DNA of 8,361 nt from an uncultured Porphyromonadaceae bacterium (GCA_947177595.1 CAMWUZ010000066.1:1-8361); one strand, 5' to 3'. Positions 1 to 7,252 are shown, numbered from the stretch's first letter. Program-made: numbers and translations. Notes: generated by a model from the sequence alone, not told the origin.

Positions 1-664
1 TCTTGTCGGAGCTCCTCCCGGATATGTGGGTTATGATGAAGGCGGTCAGCTCACCGAGGCAGTGCGCCGCAAACCCTACTCGGTAGTGCTGTTCGACGAG
101 ATCGAGAAAGCCCACCCCGATGTGTTCAATATCCTCCTGCAGGTGCTTGATGACGGACGTCTGACCGACAACAAGGGCAGACTGGTCAACTTCAAGAATA
201 CCATAATCATCATGACCAGCAACATGGGCTCGAATGTAATCCGCGATAATTTTGCGGCGATGACTCCCGAAAACCGCGATGAGACAATAGAGAAAACCAA
301 GGGTGAGGTTATTGAGATGCTCAAGAAGACTATCCGCCCCGAGTTCCTCAACCGTATCGACGAGACAATCATGTTCACTCCCCTCAATGAGGCTGAGATT
401 GAAGAGATTGTAGGTCTTCAGATCAACGGCATCAGGAAGATGCTTGAAAGAAACGGCGTTGTGCTTGAAGTCACTCCCGCCGCCCTCAGATACCTTGCCG
501 AAGAGGGTTATGATCCCGAATGCGGTGCACGTCCCGTAAAGAGCGCGATCCACCGCCTTGTGCTCAACCAGCTCTCCAAGGATATTCTGGCGCAGAAGGT
601 TGACAAGGAGCGTCCTATCGTGATCGATGTTGACGGTGACAACGGTCTTGTGTTCAAAAACTGA
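1..664 (+). CDS. clpB: ClpB protein disaggregase, C-terminal fragment (second AAA+ domain), 5' end outside window
   Basis: This is the end of the cytosolic hexameric AAA+ disaggregase ClpB, which threads aggregated proteins through its pore with DnaK/DnaJ/GrpE. The reading frame is open from base 2, giving 220 visible residues of a protein normally near 860. Visible elements, in fragment numbering, are the second-ring pore loop GYVG (residues 7-10), the Walker B motif VVLFDEIEKAH with D32/E33, sensor-1 Asn74 in the MTSN segment, the arginine finger in RPEFLNR (R118), and sensor-2 GAR (R177). The Walker A of this domain, the first AAA+ domain and the middle coiled coil lie upstream, outside the window. 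The GTG at 26 falls inside the pore loop and is not a start. The frame is intact to the TGA at 662-664. A lipoprotein gene follows after 29 nt. The family assignment is secure. Confidence 0.97.
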   Translation, partial: LVGAPPGYVGYDEGGQLTEAVRRKPYSVVLFDEIEKAHPDVFNILLQVLDDGRLTDNKGRLVNFKNTIIIMTSNMGSNVIRDNFAAMTPENRDETIEKTKGEVIEMLKKTIRPEFLNRIDETIMFTPLNEAEIEEIVGLQINGIRKMLERNGVVLEVTPAALRYLAEEGYDPECGARPVKSAIHRLVLNQLSKDILAQKVDKERPIVIDVDGDNGLVFKN

Positions 665-693
665 TTATTAACGATTAAATATCGGAAACCATT

Positions 694-1170
694 ATGAAAA
701 AGGTTCTTTTCCTTATGTCTGCCCTGCTGGGCTTCGCGTTCAGCTCGTGCAGCGATGAATCCGACCTGCCGCTGGTGGACATCGACACCACCTGCTCGGG
801 TGCGGTGATGGTGGACGGTACGCTTTATGTGGTTCAGGACCAACAGTTCGAAATCACTTCCGTGACTGCGGTTCCTATCCGTGAAGGTAAGAAAGCCGCT
901 ATAACCTCGGTGGTATATGGACTCGACGGATGGATTATCGGTTCTACCGATGTGGCTCCGTTCGGAGTCACCTTCGAGCCCGGCACTTTCGCTCCCGGCA
1001 AGCATCTTCTCACGATGAAGATGATTATCGCCGAAGAAGGTTGTTCGCCCGCCGTGGGATATTATGCGGAAAACCTGATGGTGGTGGAATCGGCTGATCA
1101 GATTCCCGCGCCATCAGACTCCGAAGCCCGAAGCACCTTCAAGGTCAGACCATCTATTCAGACACAATAA
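694..1170 (+). CDS. Small lipoprotein of unknown function, probably surface or outer-membrane anchored
   Basis: This 158-residue protein has a lipoprotein signal: Lys2-Lys3, a hydrophobic stretch, then FSSC with lipid-anchor Cys19. The residues right after Cys19 (SDESD) are acidic. In Bacteroidetes, acidic residues there are associated with export of lipoproteins to the cell surface, so a surface location is inferred. The mature part of about 140 residues looks beta-rich and could be one immunoglobulin-like domain, with a GKHLLTMKM strand typical of such folds. It has two further cysteines (Cys34, Cys117) that could form a disulfide. The tail from about residue 134 is Pro/Ser-rich and likely disordered. 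No enzyme motif is visible and I do not recognise the family. The start is fixed by the signal peptide; GGAAA lies 6 nt before the ATG as a weak ribosome site. The 29-nt gap after clpB has no evident promoter, so co-transcription is likely. A terminator follows at 1204-1247. Confidence 0.8.
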   Translation: MKKVLFLMSALLGFAFSSCSDESDLPLVDIDTTCSGAVMVDGTLYVVQDQQFEITSVTAVPIREGKKAAITSVVYGLDGWIIGSTDVAPFGVTFEPGTFAPGKHLLTMKMIIAEEGCSPAVGYYAENLMVVESADQIPAPSDSEARSTFKVRPSIQTQ

Positions 1171-1203
1171 GCTTACCATACACAATTACTATTAAAACAG
1201 CTC

Positions 1204-1247
1204 GAGGCTGCGCACAATCGTCAGATTGGGGCGCAGCCTCTGCTTTT
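1204..1247 (+). terminator. Intrinsic terminator of the clpB-lipoprotein transcript
   Basis: A perfect 10-bp inverted repeat (GAGGCTGCGC at 1204-1213 with GCGCAGCCTC at 1231-1240) encloses a second 5-bp stem (CAATC 1215-1219, GATTG 1224-1228) with a 4-nt loop. It is followed by TGCTTTT. The T-run is short and ends in eight G. The position 34 nt after the lipoprotein stop fits termination of that gene. On the minus strand the same stem is followed by GAGCTGTTTT, so weak two-way function is possible. Confidence 0.8.
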
Positions 1248-1255
1248 GGGGGGGG
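1248..1255 (+). repeat. Run of eight G between the two convergent terminators
   Basis: Eight consecutive G follow the T-run of the upstream terminator directly. The run lies in non-coding DNA between convergent genes. A similar nine-G run lies at 7212-7220 on the other side of the large gene. No function can be read from it alone. Confidence 0.85.
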
Positions 1256-1299
1256 ATATAAAAAGCGCCGGGGCCGTAGAATCACTTCTCCGACCCCGG
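1256..1299 (-). terminator. Intrinsic terminator of the giant secreted-protein gene
   Basis: Read on the minus strand, CCGGGG (complement of 1294-1299) pairs with CCCCGG (complement of 1268-1273). The stem extends through one mismatch by two more pairs (1275-1276 with 1291-1292). An inner AGAA/TTCT stem may cap the loop. The stem is followed after three bases by TTTTTATAT (complement of 1256-1264), a good U-tract. It lies about 60 nt past the stop codon at 1362-1364 and is correctly oriented for that gene. Confidence 0.85.
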
Positions 1300-1361
1300 A
1301 CTTACATCAAATTAAAAATAAATATAAAGAGAGCTAATATTCAGTCATTAAATCAAATTCT

Positions 1362-1487
1362 TTAGTCAACTTTCACTTTCACAGCCTTTGCTCCGGGCAC
1401 CTTCACGATGTAGATGCCTGAGCGCAGACCTGTGGTTGCTACTCTGCGACCGGTGATGTCATACACCTCGCTGCCTTCGGGGGCGAT
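1362..1487 (-). other. T9SS-like C-terminal sorting motif of the giant protein
   Basis: Protein residues 1857-1897 end the chain after an acidic linker. EVYDITGRRV, GLRSGIYIVKV and a closing KAVKVKV strand match the second half of the type A sorting domain recognised by the type IX secretion system. The usual first strand (with an NP motif) is short or missing. The shortened form is frequent in Bacteroidales proteins, and whether it directs T9SS export in this organism cannot be told from the window. Confidence 0.6.
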
Positions 1488-4400
1488 GATGTTGCCGCCT
1501 TCGGCGCGAACTGCGTCTGAATCGTCGCGGTCAGAGTCGATGCCGTCTATTCCGGTGGGAATGTAGCTGATGTTGAGGTGAGCCACTTCGCCGGGATATT
1601 CCTTGGTGTGCTCCTTGAGGATAGCGAGTACCACTCCGCCGGTCTTGGGCATCTCGAACTCGCCGTTATACATAGTGCTGTTCACGGTGGGAGTTGTGCC
1701 GTCGGTGGTGTAGTGGATGGTATATGTACCTTCGGCGAGAGATTCATCCTCGGGAGCGATGGTGATCAGATACTTGCTGTTTTCCTCGTCAAGACGGTGG
1801 CTGATGGTCAGCTTGCCGCTCATCTTGGAAGCATCGGCGGTGCCGCCGGTGGTCTGGATCATCACGAACATAGATACTGTCGCGCTGTTTCTGTTGCCCT
1901 CCTTGGCGTAAGCATACACGGTGGTCTGCTGAGTGAAGGGAACCGGAGCGGTGTATTCGTTCCAGGTCTTCTTGTCGGTGCTCCAGAAAATCTTGGCGCC
2001 TGCGGCAGCGGTCATTGTCACCACGGTCTTGCCTGCCTGCGGGTCAACGGAGAAGTCAACCGGCTGTGCGGGCTGAGCGAGGGTGAGGTTGATGTGGGTG
2101 TGGACTGATGCCTCATATCCCGGGCGGATAGCCATGGCGTGGATGTAGCAGCTCTTTGTCACTGCGAATTCCTGAGAGTAAACGTTCCACTGGGCATCGG
2201 CGGGAATAGCTTCCTTTTTATCCTTGGAAATCCAGTAATAGATCACTGCGGAGCCGTGTCCGGTGGGAGCGAGGTTTACAGTTGTGTAGGGATAGAACTC
2301 GGCTGACACGTCGGGATTATCCGCGGTGCCGGGAATCTGCGAGATGATGTTGCCTGTCACGGTAGCCGCTACGGGAAGAGTGTTGTTGATCTGCTCTACC
2401 TTGGTAGGCCAGAGTTCGATCACTCCGTCTGTGCCGAGCATGGCGAAACCGGTAACATTGTAGTAAGCGTTGTCGTCCACCTTGTTGAAATCGAATTCCG
2501 GTTCGAGAATATTGTGATTCACACGGATCTCGGCGCCGTCACCCTTGTCGGTCTTGAGAGTCCACTGGGTTGTAGCCTGAGCGTCGGTGCCGTCTGTCTC
2601 GATCTTGAGCTCTACGCCCGAGAGCTTCACGAAGCGGCGGGCATTGTCAACGGTGAGGGTTGTCACTGAGTCCGGCTCGATCATGATGTCCTCCTTGAGG
2701 GTGCCGGGACGTGTGTCGCTGTAGCCGGTGAAGAGTGATTTGTATTCCGGGGTGATGTGCGCGCCGCGAACGATATTTCTGCCGTTGGTTGCCACGATGT
2801 GGGGAGTGATGACCATATCGTTGATATAGCCGCCAACATTCACTTTGCTGAGATCGATAGAGTTGTTCTTTACGTTGATGGGCAGGTAGTGACCCTGGGT
2901 GCCGCGTACAAAGAAGTAATCGCCGCCCTTGGCTGCAACGCGTACATTGCCGGTGAAGTGGTATGGCACATCTTTCTGCGCGCCGAGAATAAAGTTGATC
3001 ACATACTTGCTCTCGGTAAGAGTGCGCTCGAAGTAAGCGCCTGACACCTCGGAGTTGGGAGCACCTTTCGCGGTGGCGAATGCCTTGATGACAGTGTTTT
3101 TGCTAATGGTGAAGGGACCTTTGTACAGCTTAGCCGCGCTGTTGGTGCGGGGGTCGGAATCATCGTCGGTGTAGTAGATGGTGAGGTTGGTGGCTCCTTC
3201 GGCATCGGCTTTGATTGTCACATTGGCTTTGGTGAGGAAGGTGCCGTTCTCGTTGTCGGTGAAATCACCGCTGATAGTGATTACGGGTGCTCCGGGAGCT
3301 ACTCCGCGGGGCATGATGTTGTAGTCATCCTCATTGTCATCGGTCGGAGGCACGAGAGCGAACATATATCTGCCGTCCTGACCCTCTTCTATGTCACCGT
3401 TTGCGAGCATAACCACGCCTTCGAGGTTGAATACCGCGTTGTCGTCCTGCATCACATCCCATCCGGTCAGTTCTTCAAACACGCCGCCGTTGTTGAACAC
3501 CGGTTTGCCGGGGATATCGAGATAGTAGTAGAAGCCTTTCTCGCTGCTGTCCGGCACTTTCTTGACCATGACGTCCTCCACTCTGTATCGGAGCATACGG
3601 TCTGCATCGGTAAAGCCTGCGAAATCAGCGGCTTCTACAGTAATAGGATCGTTGTGACCCGCATCCACACCCTCCACGCGGCGGATGGTTCTGGTGAAGT
3701 CGCTGATGTCGGCGATAAGGTTGCCGTAGCCCGAGCGGGTGGGGATAAGGGCGAAGTTGGTGATGATGTCACCGGGCTTGAGGGTGTAGGCGGCGAGATC
3801 TGCCGGCTCCTCCTCTGTGTCACCTTCGGCTACTGCCGCGGGTGCTATCGTAGCCTCTACGCCTGCAACGAGGGTCTTCTCCCAGCCATGCTTGTTATAA
3901 AGAAGGATGGAGTGGTCGCTGAGTTCCTGATTTGACAGTTGGCTCTCATCTTCAAGGTTCGTGCGGATGTAGAGATATTTGTCTGACACCTCGCGGATTC
4001 GCGCATAGCCGCCCTGCTCTTCCTGAAGGCGATAGTAGTTGTCAGGATTTGCGGCTACGTTGTCAGCACCGGTTTCCGGGAGATTGTCGGTGTTGATGAA
4101 CAGATCCTTGAAATCCTTGATATTGTCAACACATTTATCGGGGGTAATATCGTGCATGGTGATCTCCACTGTAACAGGTTCTGACTCGATGCCGGTTGAG
4201 GTATTAATGAGCTTGAACTTAACTGTAATAGTGGTCTTCTTTATGTTTTCAAACATATACTTACGCAAGGAGAACTTGTGACCTTTGGCTAAGTCCCATT
4301 GCGGCTGTGAGTTACCTAACAGATGGTCCTCGTTGTATAAATAAAGTCGGGTAACATTCGGATCAAAGCCGGTTTTGTCAACGGTGAAATCGAGTGCATC

Positions 4401-7055
4401 GGAAATCATATTCATTTTAATCGTCTCTCCGCTGTTAGCTTCCGTATTTACGGGGTTTGGCGCAAGGAGACGCACGGAGGGTACTACCGCGAGGGGCAGA
4501 ATCACCGGGCCATATTCCGAAGAGTAGCCTACATAGCCCTTGATGCGGTATTCAACGCCTCCAGCCATATCAGCCTTGATGGATTCGACGTCGTCAACCT
4601 TCTGCTCCCAGTCGGGAGTGCTGTTGAGCTGATCTATCGCGGTGAATGTGTTGCCATCCTTGTCGGTGAATGTGTCGTCACCGTTGTAGGTGAAGTGGGA
4701 GAAGAATACGAGTTTACCGTAGTCGGCGATATTGAGAGTGCTGACTTCCGTGATTTCGGGAGCGTTAGTCGCTTCAACGGGGTTACCGATGAGGTTGGTA
4801 TAGTCGATGGTAGAGGTGTTGAGCGAAAGAGCGGGGAGACCTATGCCCTGACCGCGGAGCACACCGGATATGCTGCCTGCCGCGAACTTCTTGCCGCTCC
4901 ATGACTCGTAATCAGCTTTTTCATCTTCGGTACACTCGGCATTGAGCTGCAACGCGTTGCCTTCGGCATCCTGAAGATATATCACCACAGGTACGTTTGT
5001 GCCGTTTGTGGCGTTGTTGGTGGTATATACTCCGGTTACGTACATATCCTTGTCCAGAGTCACCACAGTGCCCTCCGCAACATTGGTCTTAAGGTTGTCA
5101 ATGCTCAGATCGCTGATGCTCTCGGTATTGATCTTCTGGAAGTCACGGAAGGTTGTGGTCGAGGCATAATCGCCGGTAAAATAACTTTCTGTTGTTTGGT
5201 AGAGTTCCTTGAAGAATACTCTGCCGGTGAAGTTATCCGGAAGAGTAATGGTACCGGTTTCCCCAGCCACAGTCCAGTTTTTCGATATATCAGTAGGAGA
5301 AGTAAAGGCATCCTTGTCATCAAGCGGAGTTTGTGCAAAAGATTCAGAGAGCTGATAAAGAAGAACACCTGTAGTTGTGTCATTCGCATCTCCTACAACT
5401 CCGCCACTTTTCACGGTGATAACAGGCTTGTTTATATAGCCCATAACATTACCGGAAAGCTTGTCAAACTTACCGTCAATATTGATTTTGGGTGCCGCGA
5501 AAGTGGGCTTCGCCGGGATATTGGTGCTGTTACTCCTTAGAGTGATGGTTAAAGGCTTATCTTTATTGGTATCCGCGTATGTGGTAACTGAAGTGGTAGC
5601 GGAACCGGTTACCGGCATATTGTAGGTCTTAACGTATGACCAAAGTTTGATTTCATTGGTAACTCCGTTATACTGAGGTATGCCGGCGGTTCTGTTGTCC
5701 AGCTCCAGTCTCCAGTTATCTTTGGACTCGTTCAAATTCGGATCATATGTCTGTTCATCTCCGTTGTGATCGATATATTTGGTGACGATGTAATCCTTAT
5801 TGCCATACTCGGTTTCCGTCTTGAGCATGATGACAGGATAGTTGGTGTATGACAATACGCCGGTGACGGGATTATATTCCTGACCCTCGATGGCATTGGT
5901 TTTGTCGATATCGATTTCTGGAGCTGCAACACGATTCAGCACGATGTCGAGAGAAAGGTCACTTTCACTTATCAAATCGGAGCTATATGATATAAATCGG
6001 ATTTTCTTGTTCCAGTTATCCCATGTATCATCGGTAGGCAATGCCGGAGAGATACCGATCTGGGCTGCATCGCTTGCCAAGGTTGCGTTTGCTGGTACCC
6101 AACCGGTTTTAGGGTCATTAGAGTTTTTTATATTTGCAACTGCCGTGGGGAGGTTCGCTGTTTCGCTAAAAGTATAGGCTATTCCGGTAGCATCATTGAC
6201 TTTTTCTGACAACTTGGAATAGTCTTTAATTTCAAGCATACGGTAGCTTTGGGGTTGACCGGTGACAGTGAGAACTTTATTCTCCGTGTCTAACTTATAC
6301 CCATAATTTCTTTCTTTCCCTTGGGCTGTGGTTGGTTGCTGAAGAGAGAGAATATCTATGGTAGGGACTGCAGGAGGAGTGGGTTCACCTTCGAGATAGG
6401 TTATCTTTAGGGATTTGATAGTATATGCTGTTGCTGTAGCAATATTTTGTCTTTTAATAACGACTTCCTTATTATCACCCTTTGGGCTGAAGGTATAAGT
6501 GATATTATCAGAGGTAACCATTTCTGTTTTAGTCTCATCAACGGGTAGTAACGCTTTCGCATCAGTTAATACAATCTCCACTTTTTGAATTGTGCCGAAC
6601 TGGATAGAGAAAGACATCTTGGTTGAGGGTAGTATTTGGAGCTTATTGGGGCTACTAGAACTTCCGGTGGAATATTTCAATGCGCCGTAGGTGCCTTGAG
6701 TGTAATTAGCATTAACAGATATTTCTATGGTGATAGGGTAATTGGTAGTAGGGAAGTGTAACCATGATGATCCGGTATTTGCAGTAGTCTTATTAACGAC
6801 AATTTTTCCTATAGTGAAGGAGGCATTCGTACCACTCATGGCACTACCTTTCTTAGAGGTGTTGTTTGTCAGTGTAGCGTCAATATACTGGGCTCCATTA
6901 CTCCAGCTGGAGGAAGTAGTCGTACAAGTCCAAGTGGAATTGTTAGCCTGTTCGTACAAGGTCATGGTCTTTGGACTTGGATCCGGTGCGGCGGCGTTGG
7001 CGCGTGGTGGGGCGAACAGCAGCACAGCCATTAATAAAAGCAAAAGTTTTTTCAT
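1362..7055 (-). CDS. Giant secreted multidomain protein (OB-like and chitobiase-C-like domains, T9SS-like C-terminal tail), function unknown
   Basis: This 1897-residue protein is exported: MKKLLLLLMAVLLFA followed by a likely signal peptidase I site near ANA/A (residues 21-22), with no lipobox. In order I see a Ser/Thr/Asn-rich beta domain (30-222); three divergent repeats of about 130 residues (228-642); a paired OB-like region (644-860); an Ig-like segment (861-970); a second OB-like pair (971-1240); a chitobiase-C-like domain (1254-1344, with YYTDDDSDP); a third OB-like pair (1345-1555); three more chitobiase-C-like units (1559-1832, one with HYTTDGTTPT); an acidic linker; and a C-terminal motif (1857-1897) with EVYDITGRRV and SGIYIVKV. 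That motif resembles the T9SS type A sorting domain, so secretion across the outer membrane or surface attachment is inferred. No catalytic domain is visible, so an adhesive, binding or scaffold role is a guess. Domain names rest on recognising sequence patterns, not on a search. The gene has its own promoter candidate and terminator. Confidence 0.9.
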   Translation of the reverse strand: MKKLLLLLMAVLLFAPPRANAAAPDPSPKTMTLYEQANNSTWTCTTTSSSWSNGAQYIDATLTNNTSKKGSAMSGTNASFTIGKIVVNKTTANTGSSWLHFPTTNYPITIEISVNANYTQGTYGALKYSTGSSSSPNKLQILPSTKMSFSIQFGTIQKVEIVLTDAKALLPVDETKTEMVTSDNITYTFSPKGDNKEVVIKRQNIATATAYTIKSLKITYLEGEPTPPAVPTIDILSLQQPTTAQGKERNYGYKLDTENKVLTVTGQPQSYRMLEIKDYSKLSEKVNDATGIAYTFSETANLPTAVANIKNSNDPKTGWVPANATLASDAAQIGISPALPTDDTWDNWNKKIRFISYSSDLISESDLSLDIVLNRVAAPEIDIDKTNAIEGQEYNPVTGVLSYTNYPVIMLKTETEYGNKDYIVTKYIDHNGDEQTYDPNLNESKDNWRLELDNRTAGIPQYNGVTNEIKLWSYVKTYNMPVTGSATTSVTTYADTNKDKPLTITLRSNSTNIPAKPTFAAPKINIDGKFDKLSGNVMGYINKPVITVKSGGVVGDANDTTTGVLLYQLSESFAQTPLDDKDAFTSPTDISKNWTVAGETGTITLPDNFTGRVFFKELYQTTESYFTGDYASTTTFRDFQKINTESISDLSIDNLKTNVAEGTVVTLDKDMYVTGVYTTNNATNGTNVPVVIYLQDAEGNALQLNAECTEDEKADYESWSGKKFAAGSISGVLRGQGIGLPALSLNTSTIDYTNLIGNPVEATNAPEITEVSTLNIADYGKLVFFSHFTYNGDDTFTDKDGNTFTAIDQLNSTPDWEQKVDDVESIKADMAGGVEYRIKGYVGYSSEYGPVILPLAVVPSVRLLAPNPVNTEANSGETIKMNMISDALDFTVDKTGFDPNVTRLYLYNEDHLLGNSQPQWDLAKGHKFSLRKYMFENIKKTTITVKFKLINTSTGIESEPVTVEITMHDITPDKCVDNIKDFKDLFINTDNLPETGADNVAANPDNYYRLQEEQGGYARIREVSDKYLYIRTNLEDESQLSNQELSDHSILLYNKHGWEKTLVAGVEATIAPAAVAEGDTEEEPADLAAYTLKPGDIITNFALIPTRSGYGNLIADISDFTRTIRRVEGVDAGHNDPITVEAADFAGFTDADRMLRYRVEDVMVKKVPDSSEKGFYYYLDIPGKPVFNNGGVFEELTGWDVMQDDNAVFNLEGVVMLANGDIEEGQDGRYMFALVPPTDDNEDDYNIMPRGVAPGAPVITISGDFTDNENGTFLTKANVTIKADAEGATNLTIYYTDDDSDPRTNSAAKLYKGPFTISKNTVIKAFATAKGAPNSEVSGAYFERTLTESKYVINFILGAQKDVPYHFTGNVRVAAKGGDYFFVRGTQGHYLPINVKNNSIDLSKVNVGGYINDMVITPHIVATNGRNIVRGAHITPEYKSLFTGYSDTRPGTLKEDIMIEPDSVTTLTVDNARRFVKLSGVELKIETDGTDAQATTQWTLKTDKGDGAEIRVNHNILEPEFDFNKVDDNAYYNVTGFAMLGTDGVIELWPTKVEQINNTLPVAATVTGNIISQIPGTADNPDVSAEFYPYTTVNLAPTGHGSAVIYYWISKDKKEAIPADAQWNVYSQEFAVTKSCYIHAMAIRPGYEASVHTHINLTLAQPAQPVDFSVDPQAGKTVVTMTAAAGAKIFWSTDKKTWNEYTAPVPFTQQTTVYAYAKEGNRNSATVSMFVMIQTTGGTADASKMSGKLTISHRLDEENSKYLITIAPEDESLAEGTYTIHYTTDGTTPTVNSTMYNGEFEMPKTGGVVLAILKEHTKEYPGEVAHLNISYIPTGIDGIDSDRDDSDAVRAEGGNIIAPEGSEVYDITGRRVATTGLRSGIYIVKVPGAKAVKVKVD
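1560..2381 (-). other. Three consecutive chitobiase-C-like units of the giant protein
   Basis: Protein residues 1559-1832. Unit one carries SAVIYYWISKDKK and VYSQEFAVTKSCYIHAMAI. Unit two carries AKIFWSTDKKTWNEY and VPFTQQTTVYAYAKEG. Unit three carries YTIHYTTDGTTPTVNSTMY and a degenerate last strand. The third unit is the clearest match to the CHB_HEX_C pattern. The first two are divergent, having lost the DGxxPT core. Confidence 0.65.
2391..3023 (-). other. Third OB-like paired domain of the giant protein
   Basis: Protein residues 1345-1555. The half-domains carry YHFTGNVRVAAKGGDYFFVR, a segment ending NGRNIVRGAHITPEY, then RRFVKLSGVELKI and YYNVTGFAMLGTDGVIELWP. The last phrase is typical of the closing strand of the OB-like half-domain in Bacteroidales proteins. 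The assignment is inferred from the pattern. Confidence 0.5.
3024..3296 (-). other. Chitobiase-C-like (CHB_HEX_C type) domain of the giant protein
   Basis: Protein residues 1254-1344. The order of PGAPVITISG, LTIYYTDDDSDPRTNSA, LYKGPFTISKNTVIKAFATA and a closing strand matches the well-known family pattern YYTxDGSxPT...YxGPFxIxxxTxIKAxA. In this family the domain is a small beta sandwich used as a spacer or binding module, not a catalytic one. Confidence 0.75.
3336..4145 (-). other. Second OB-like paired domain of the giant protein
   Basis: Protein residues 971-1240. The half-domains carry KYLYIRTNL, LKPGDIITNFALIPT, LRYRVEDVMVKKV, FYYYLDIPGK and FNLEGVVML. This is the same order of strands as in the first pair, with longer acidic loops (for example a Glu-rich stretch around residue 1080). 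The assignment is tentative. Confidence 0.45.
4476..5126 (-). other. First OB-like paired domain of the giant protein
   Basis: Protein residues 644-860. The first half has the pattern EGTVVTLDKDMYVTGVY, then VVIYLQDAEGNALQL and ISGVLRGQGIGLPAL. The second half has YGKLVFFSHFTY, FTDKDGNTFTAID and VEYRIKGYVG. This two-part layout is common in Bacteroidales secreted proteins, where it is annotated as OB-fold-like. The fold is inferred from the pattern and was not searched. Confidence 0.5.
5130..6374 (-). repeat. Three divergent tandem protein repeats in the N-terminal third of the giant protein
   Basis: Protein residues 228-374, 377-506 and 514-642 each open with a Pro-rich phrase and a beta strand (PTIDIL, APEIDID, APKINID). 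Each then has a G-Y/T-x-x-P-V-I-type strand (for example YTNYPVIMLK and YINKPVITVK), a central segment with a conserved Trp (TGW, DNW, KNW) and a closing strand. The similarity is clear in the second and third copies and weak in the first. The pattern recalls the chitobiase-C/Fn3-like repeats later in the same protein. Confidence 0.5.
6990..7055 (-). other. Signal peptide of the giant protein
   Basis: Residues 1-22 consist of two lysines, a run of Leu/Met/Val/Phe, then PPRANA. The Ala-X-Ala pattern at the end predicts cleavage by signal peptidase I. The absence of a cysteine separates this from the lipoprotein encoded at 694-1170. Confidence 0.85.
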
Positions 7056-7120
7056 AAAATAATAATTGGTTAGTATTGATTGATTAATAAAAATTGATTC
7101 CGCAGGGGTGTAAACGCGGC

Positions 7121-7155
7121 AAGCCCCACATCGGGCATATGCCGATGCAGGGCTT
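7121..7155. repeat. Long imperfect stem-loop in the leader of the giant gene
   Basis: AAGCCC (7121-7126) pairs with GGGCTT (7150-7155). After a small CA/CA internal loop, CATCG (7129-7133) pairs with CGATG (7143-7147), with a GGCATATGCC-like self-complementary core between them. It is the strongest stem in the leader. The bases after it on the minus strand (GCCGCGTTTAC) do not form an immediate U-tract. Confidence 0.7.
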
Positions 7156-7170
7156 GGGTATGAGGTATGG

Positions 7171-7188
7171 GCGGATTGGTTAATCCGC
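7171..7188. repeat. Perfect 7-bp hairpin in the leader of the giant gene
   Basis: GCGGATT (7171-7177) and AATCCGC (7182-7188) are perfectly complementary around a GGTT loop. No T-run follows on either strand. It is part of the cluster of stems between promoter and start codon. Confidence 0.7.
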
Positions 7189-7211
7189 TGAATGTTAATG
7201 TATTAAAGCAT

Positions 7212-7220
7212 GGGGGGGGG
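7212..7220 (-). repeat. Nine-base G run (C run in the transcript leader)
   Basis: Nine G in a row on the plus strand read as nine C in the predicted leader RNA of the giant gene, about 155 nt before its ATG. Homopolymer runs of this length can change length by slippage. Whether it varies here is unknown. Confidence 0.85.
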
Positions 7221-7230
7221 TAGAATAACA

Positions 7231-7252
7231 GCCATAGCTCTTGAGCTACGGC
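7231..7252. repeat. Inverted repeat (hairpin) in the leader of the giant gene
   Basis: GCCATAGCTC at 7231-7240 pairs with GAGCTACGGC at 7243-7252 with a single mismatch, leaving a very tight loop around CTTG. It lies in the predicted untranslated leader, directly beside the nine-G run. There is no T-run after it on either strand, so it is not a normal intrinsic terminator. Confidence 0.7.

Noticed and set aside
26..28. GTG at 26 as the start of a 212-residue protein
   Set aside because: The upstream codons continue the ClpB sequence (LVGAPPGY) and the GTG is inside the pore loop. The gene simply begins outside the window.
508..1005. Minus-strand open frame of 165 residues
   Set aside because: It overlaps clpB and the lipoprotein gene on the opposite strand. 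Its product has low-complexity, unprotein-like composition and no signal or motif.
1578..2108. Plus-strand open frame of 176 residues opposite the giant gene
   Set aside because: It is a shadow of GC-rich coding sequence, rich in Gly/His/Val with no recognisable domain. The minus-strand frame carries clear CHB-like domains over the same bases.
5196..5540. Plus-strand open frame of 114 residues, and other short frames opposite the giant gene
   Set aside because: They lie wholly within the continuous 1897-codon frame on the other strand and show no independent promoter or motif.
7089..7120. Possible attenuator: CCGC/GCGG stem followed by a T-rich stretch on the minus strand
   Set aside because: The stem has only four pairs around a 12-nt loop and the T-run is seven bases away. 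It is too weak to call a terminator, though it may add to the leader structure.
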